This document shows, piece by piece, positions 60,863 through 64,000 of a stretch of DNA of 64,000 nt. The position numbers and the translations under genes were made by a program. The notes under the pieces are model-generated. The model saw nothing but the letters and a program-made list of their open reading frames with translations, ran no database searches and was not told where the DNA came from. Each line of letters begins with the position of its first letter. Positions within the stretch are counted from its first letter, which is position 1. Origin of the DNA: Acidovorax sp. Root219. GTDB lineage: Bacteria > Pseudomonadota > Gammaproteobacteria > Burkholderiales > Burkholderiaceae_C. The DNA lies in contig NZ_LMIJ01000023.1 in assembly GCF_001428665.1 (NCBI RefSeq), positions 228,727 through 292,726 of the forward strand, written 5' to 3'.

Positions 60863-63800
60863 TCAAGCCGCTGGAGGCTGCTCGAAGGGGAGTTTCATCG
60901 CCGAGAGGTCGCGGCGGGTTTCCACCAGCACCAGCGGGCCCTCATCGGCCACCACCACGGGTGGACGCTCGCGCGGCACATGGATGGGCTTGGGTTCTGC
61001 CGCGATGGCGGCCTGCACGGCAGCGATCTTTGCGGCATCGGAGTTCACCCACTGCAGGCCCGACGATTCGGCGACCTGCTGCAGCGCATCCAGTGGCAGC
61101 GTGAACGCCTGCACACGGGGCAGACCCGCTGCGGGGGCCGGCGCTGCCACGGGGGCGGCGGCTGCAGGCGCAGGGGCCGCTACCGGTGCTGCCACAGGTG
61201 CTGCTACAGGTGCTGCTACAGGGGCGGGGGCCTGTACCACCGGTGCAGGGGCTGCCACGACCGGTGCAGCAGCAGGAGCCGGGGCCGGTGCGACGGGAGC
61301 GACGGCCACAGGGGCCGGGGCGCTCTCTTGCACTGGAGCCGCGACAGGTGCCGCCACGGGCGCTGCGGCTTCGGTGGCGGCAGCAGGGGCTGCTGCGCTG
61401 AAGTAGCTGCGGCGTGGTGGCTCGTCCTGGGGCTCGGCCGTTGCTGTGGCCGGTACATTCGAGGTATCGAAGTCCAGCAGGGGGGCTGCCGGTGCTGCGG
61501 CAGCTTCGGCGCCATCGCGTGGACCGCGCTCACCGCGTTCACGGCGGTCACGGCCATAGCGGTCGCGCGAGCGGCGCTCACGGCGCTGCTCTTCAGTGCC
61601 TGCGGCTGCGGACTCGTTGCCCGTCAGGTCCAGATCAGGCAGCAGCGCCAGCGGCGAGGTGTCGGCAAAGTCGCCTGCCGGTGCAGCGGCTTCCGTGCCC
61701 TCGGCGTTGCGGGGCGCACGCTCGCCACGTTCGCGGCGGCCGGTGCCGTCGCCGCGCTCGCGGCGGGGGCCGCGCTCGCCACGTTCACTGCGCGGTGCCT
61801 GGCCGGCGGCGGCGTCGGCGCCACTGCCGATCGGGCCTTCCACCTGGGCACCGGCGACTGCCGCTGCCTGCTCGCCATTCAGGGCGGCGCCATTGGCCTG
61901 GTTGCGGCCTTCGCTGTCGTTGCGGCCACCACGGCCGTTGCGGCCGCCGCGTCCTTCACGTCCCTCGCGGCCTTCACCCTCGGGGCGGCGCTCGCCGCCT
62001 TCGCGCGGTGGGCGGCTGCCCTGGACTTCGGCGTCGCGGGGTGCACGGCCTTCGGCCGGGCGTTCGCCACGGCGGCCACGTCCTTCTGTGGCGCCATCGC
62101 GGTTGCCGCCTTCACGGCCGCCACCTTCGCGCTGGCCATCGCTGCGGCCGGGCGCATCGCGGTTGCTGCGGCGTCCGCCACGGCCTTCGCCGCGGCCATC
62201 ACGGCGGGGTTCGCGGGCGGTGGTTTCCGCGGCGGGTGCGGCTGCTGGTGCAGGGGCCGCCACCGGTGCAGGTGCTGCCGCCGGTGCGCCACCAAAGCCG
62301 AACAAGCCCTTGATGAAGGCAAGAATCCCTTGCTCCTGAGGTGCAGCAGGCGCTGCCGCAGCGGGTGCCGGTGCGGGCGTGGGCGCAGCAACTGGCGTGG
62401 CCGCAGGGCGCTGGCCCTGGCCGGCGCGCGGTGGGCGGGCCGCGCCTTCGGGGCGGGGCTCGACCTGCGGTGCCGGTGCGTCGGGCAGCACGCCCTTGAT
62501 CACCGGGGTCTGCTTGTTGGTGGGCTCCTGCGAGCGGCGCGTCACGGCCGTGGGGTCTTCCACTTCTTCGGCGAGCTTGTAGCTGGCTTCGATGTGGTCC
62601 AGGCGCGGGTCGTCGTGCTTCAGGCGTTCCAGGCGGTAGTTGGGGGTTTCCAGCGTCTTGTTGGGAACCATCAGCACGGCCACGCGTTGCTTGAGCTCGA
62701 TCTTGGCGATTTCGGTGCGCTTTTCGTTCAGCAGGAACGAAGCCACTTCCACCGGCACCTGGCAGTGCACGGCGGCCGTGTTGTCCTTCATCGACTCTTC
62801 CTGGATGATGCGCAGGATCTGCAGCGCCGAGGATTCGGTGTCGCGGATGTGGCCCGAGCCGCCGCAGCGTGGGCAGGGGATGGACGAGCCTTCGGACAGC
62901 GCGGGCTTCAGGCGCTGGCGGCTCATTTCCATGAGGCCGAACTTGCTGATGGTGCCGAACTGCACGCGGGCGCGGTCCTGGCGCAGCGCGTCGCGCAGGC
63001 GGTTTTCCACTTCGCGGCGGTTCTTGCTCTCCTCCATGTCGATGAAGTCGATCACGATCAGGCCGCCCAGGTCGCGCAGGCGCATCTGGCGGGCCACTTC
63101 GTCGGCGGCTTCCAGGTTGGTGCGCGTGGCGGTTTCCTCGATGTCGCCGCCCTTGATGGCGCGGGCCGAGTTCACGTCCACGCTGACCAGCGCTTCGGTG
63201 TGGTCGATCACGATGGCGCCGCCCGAGGGCAGTTGCACGGTGCGGGCGTAGGCCGATTCGATCTGGTGCTCGATCTGGAAGCGGCTGAACAGGGCGGCGT
63301 CGTCGCGGTAGCGCTTCACGCGGGCGGCATGCTCGGGCATGACGTGCGCCATGAACTGCTGCGCCTGTTCGTAGATGTCGTCGGTATCGATGAGGATGTC
63401 ACCGATGTCGTTGTTGAAGTAATCGCGGATCGCGCGGATGACGAGGCTCGATTCCTGGTAGATCAGGAAGGCGCCCTTGCCACCCTTGGCCGCGCCGTCG
63501 ATGGCGTTCCACAGCTTGAGCAGGTAGTTCAGGTCCCACTGCAGCTCGGGCGCGGTGCGGCCGATGCCGGCGGTGCGCGCGATGATGGACATGCCATTGG
63601 GGTACTCCAACTGGTCCATCGCCTCCTTGAGCTCGGCGCGGTCCTCGCCCTCGATGCGGCGCGAAACGCCACCGCCACGGGGGTTGTTGGGCATCAGCAC
63701 CACGTAGCGGCCGGCCAGCGAGACGAAGGTGGTCAGGGCCGCGCCCTTGTTGCCGCGTTCTTCCTTCTCGACCTGGACCAGCAGTTCCTGGCCTTCGCGG

Positions 63801-64000
63801 ATCACTTCATTGATGCGCGCCTGGCTGGGCGAGACGCCCGGGGCGAAATAGCTGCGCGAGATTTCCTTGAACGGCAGGAAGCCGTGGCGGTCTTCGCCGT
63901 AGTCGACGAAGCAGGCTTCCAGCGAAGGCTCGACGCGCGTGACGACGGCCTTGTAGATGTTGCCCTTGCGCTGCTCGCGCCCCTCGATCTCGATCTCGTA
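60863..64000 (-). CDS. rne: Ribonuclease E (5' end outside window)
   Basis: The frame is open to the last base, so the N-terminus is missing; about 1045 residues are present. The window starts inside the S1 domain (RKGNIYKAVVTRVEPSLEAC). DNase I-like catalytic Asp residues are in ALVSVDVNSARAIKGG and LIVIDFIDMEES, and the Zn-link is CPRCGG near base 62870. The C-terminal half (from about base 62500) is low in order: Pro/Ala stretches, a long Arg/Gly/Glu-rich RNA-binding part and VAAP repeats. It processes mRNA, rRNA and tRNA in the membrane-attached degradosome. Confidence 0.96.
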   Translation of the reverse strand, partial: YEIEIEGREQRKGNIYKAVVTRVEPSLEACFVDYGEDRHGFLPFKEISRSYFAPGVSPSQARINEVIREGQELLVQVEKEERGNKGAALTTFVSLAGRYVVLMPNNPRGGGVSRRIEGEDRAELKEAMDQLEYPNGMSIIARTAGIGRTAPELQWDLNYLLKLWNAIDGAAKGGKGAFLIYQESSLVIRAIRDYFNNDIGDILIDTDDIYEQAQQFMAHVMPEHAARVKRYRDDAALFSRFQIEHQIESAYARTVQLPSGGAIVIDHTEALVSVDVNSARAIKGGDIEETATRTNLEAADEVARQMRLRDLGGLIVIDFIDMEESKNRREVENRLRDALRQDRARVQFGTISKFGLMEMSRQRLKPALSEGSSIPCPRCGGSGHIRDTESSALQILRIIQEESMKDNTAAVHCQVPVEVASFLLNEKRTEIAKIELKQRVAVLMVPNKTLETPNYRLERLKHDDPRLDHIEASYKLAEEVEDPTAVTRRSQEPTNKQTPVIKGVLPDAPAPQVEPRPEGAARPPRAGQGQRPAATPVAAPTPAPAPAAAAPAAPQEQGILAFIKGLFGFGGAPAAAPAPVAAPAPAAAPAAETTAREPRRDGRGEGRGGRRSNRDAPGRSDGQREGGGREGGNRDGATEGRGRRGERPAEGRAPRDAEVQGSRPPREGGERRPEGEGREGREGRGGRNGRGGRNDSEGRNQANGAALNGEQAAAVAGAQVEGPIGSGADAAAGQAPRSERGERGPRRERGDGTGRRERGERAPRNAEGTEAAAPAGDFADTSPLALLPDLDLTGNESAAAGTEEQRRERRSRDRYGRDRRERGERGPRDGAEAAAAPAAPLLDFDTSNVPATATAEPQDEPPRRSYFSAAAPAAATEAAAPVAAPVAAPVQESAPAPVAVAPVAPAPAPAAAPVVAAPAPVVQAPAPVAAPVAAPVAAPVAAPAPAAAAPVAAPAPAAGLPRVQAFTLPLDALQQVAESSGLQWVNSDAAKIAAVQAAIAAEPKPIHVPRERPPVVVADEGPLVLVETRRDLSAMKLPFEQPPAA
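61173..61220 (-). repeat. 12-bp tandem repeats in rne
   Basis: Three near-identical 12-base units (GGTGCTGCCACA at 61185, then GGTGCTGCTACA twice) after a degenerate one at 61173, encoding repeated VAAP tetrapeptides in the tail of RNase E. Identical in-frame units could change number by slippage without breaking the frame. Confidence 0.75.

Noticed and set aside
61173..61220. Short tandem repeats as a CRISPR-like array
   Set aside because: Units are contiguous 12-mers without spacers and lie in frame in rne.

Overview
The window is GC-rich chromosomal DNA, about two thirds G+C by eye, with dense and often overlapping genes (ATGA/GTGA overlaps). The gene set and arrangement point to a betaproteobacterium of the Comamonadaceae (Acidovorax/Alicycliphilus/Diaphorobacter-like). 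Supporting signs are argH divergent from an AlgZ/AlgR-like LytTR pair, a Bug-family binding protein, several orphan amino-acid binding proteins, and an abundant-looking intergenic palindrome. No tRNA, rRNA, insertion sequence, prophage or CRISPR array was seen.

Layout. 1-7.5 kb: the 3' end of polA, then an OccR-like LysR regulator and a D-amino-acid dehydrogenase-type flavoenzyme facing two paralogous amino-acid binding proteins that bracket an Asp/Glu racemase, then a dienelactone hydrolase with a clear terminator. 7.6-12.3 kb: ZIP metal transporter and ArsC, the LytTR two-component pair, argH. 12.4-19.3 kb: Bug protein, CHASE-GGDEF cyclase, SGNH hydrolase, OpgC-like acyltransferase and a large-subunit catalase. 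19.5-28.2 kb: a thioester alpha-2-macroglobulin, a small membrane protein and penicillin-binding protein 1C. 28.3-30.6 kb: a sensor diguanylate cyclase broken by a frameshift. 30.6-33.8 kb: two DMT exporters around an L-lactate dehydrogenase-type flavoenzyme.

33.8-39.4 kb holds the most intriguing set: a cytochrome c divergent from an ECF sigma factor and its RskA-like anti-sigma factor, then a DUF3034 outer-membrane-type protein, a truncated haemoglobin with a signal peptide, a cupredoxin-like protein, and a convergent membrane-anchored dihaem cytochrome c. Apart from the sigma/anti-sigma pair, everything is predicted to be exported and most of it can bind haem or copper. This looks like a sigma-controlled periplasmic redox module.

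39.5-47.4 kb is one minus-strand operon (spermidine/putrescine-type ABC transporter plus a three-subunit HcnABC/opine-oxidase-like dehydrogenase). It faces an IclR regulator across a striking double operator. 47.5-49.3 kb has a frameshifted MAPEG gene, a TipAS-like protein and a LysR gene. 49.5-56.2 kb is a catabolic operon (aldehyde dehydrogenase, FAD oxidoreductase, binding protein, aminotransferase, ThDP enzyme) divergent from that LysR gene, with a perfect palindrome between them. 56.3-64 kb holds dinB with an unusual insertion, a small membrane protein behind a good promoter, queF, a 2OG-Fe(II) oxygenase coupled to yaaA, and most of rne with a long repetitive C-terminal tail.

Two copies of one roughly 105-128 bp palindromic repeat lie directly after stop codons, in the sense orientation (after the DUF3034 gene and after queF). 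Their hairpin arms differ but stay paired.
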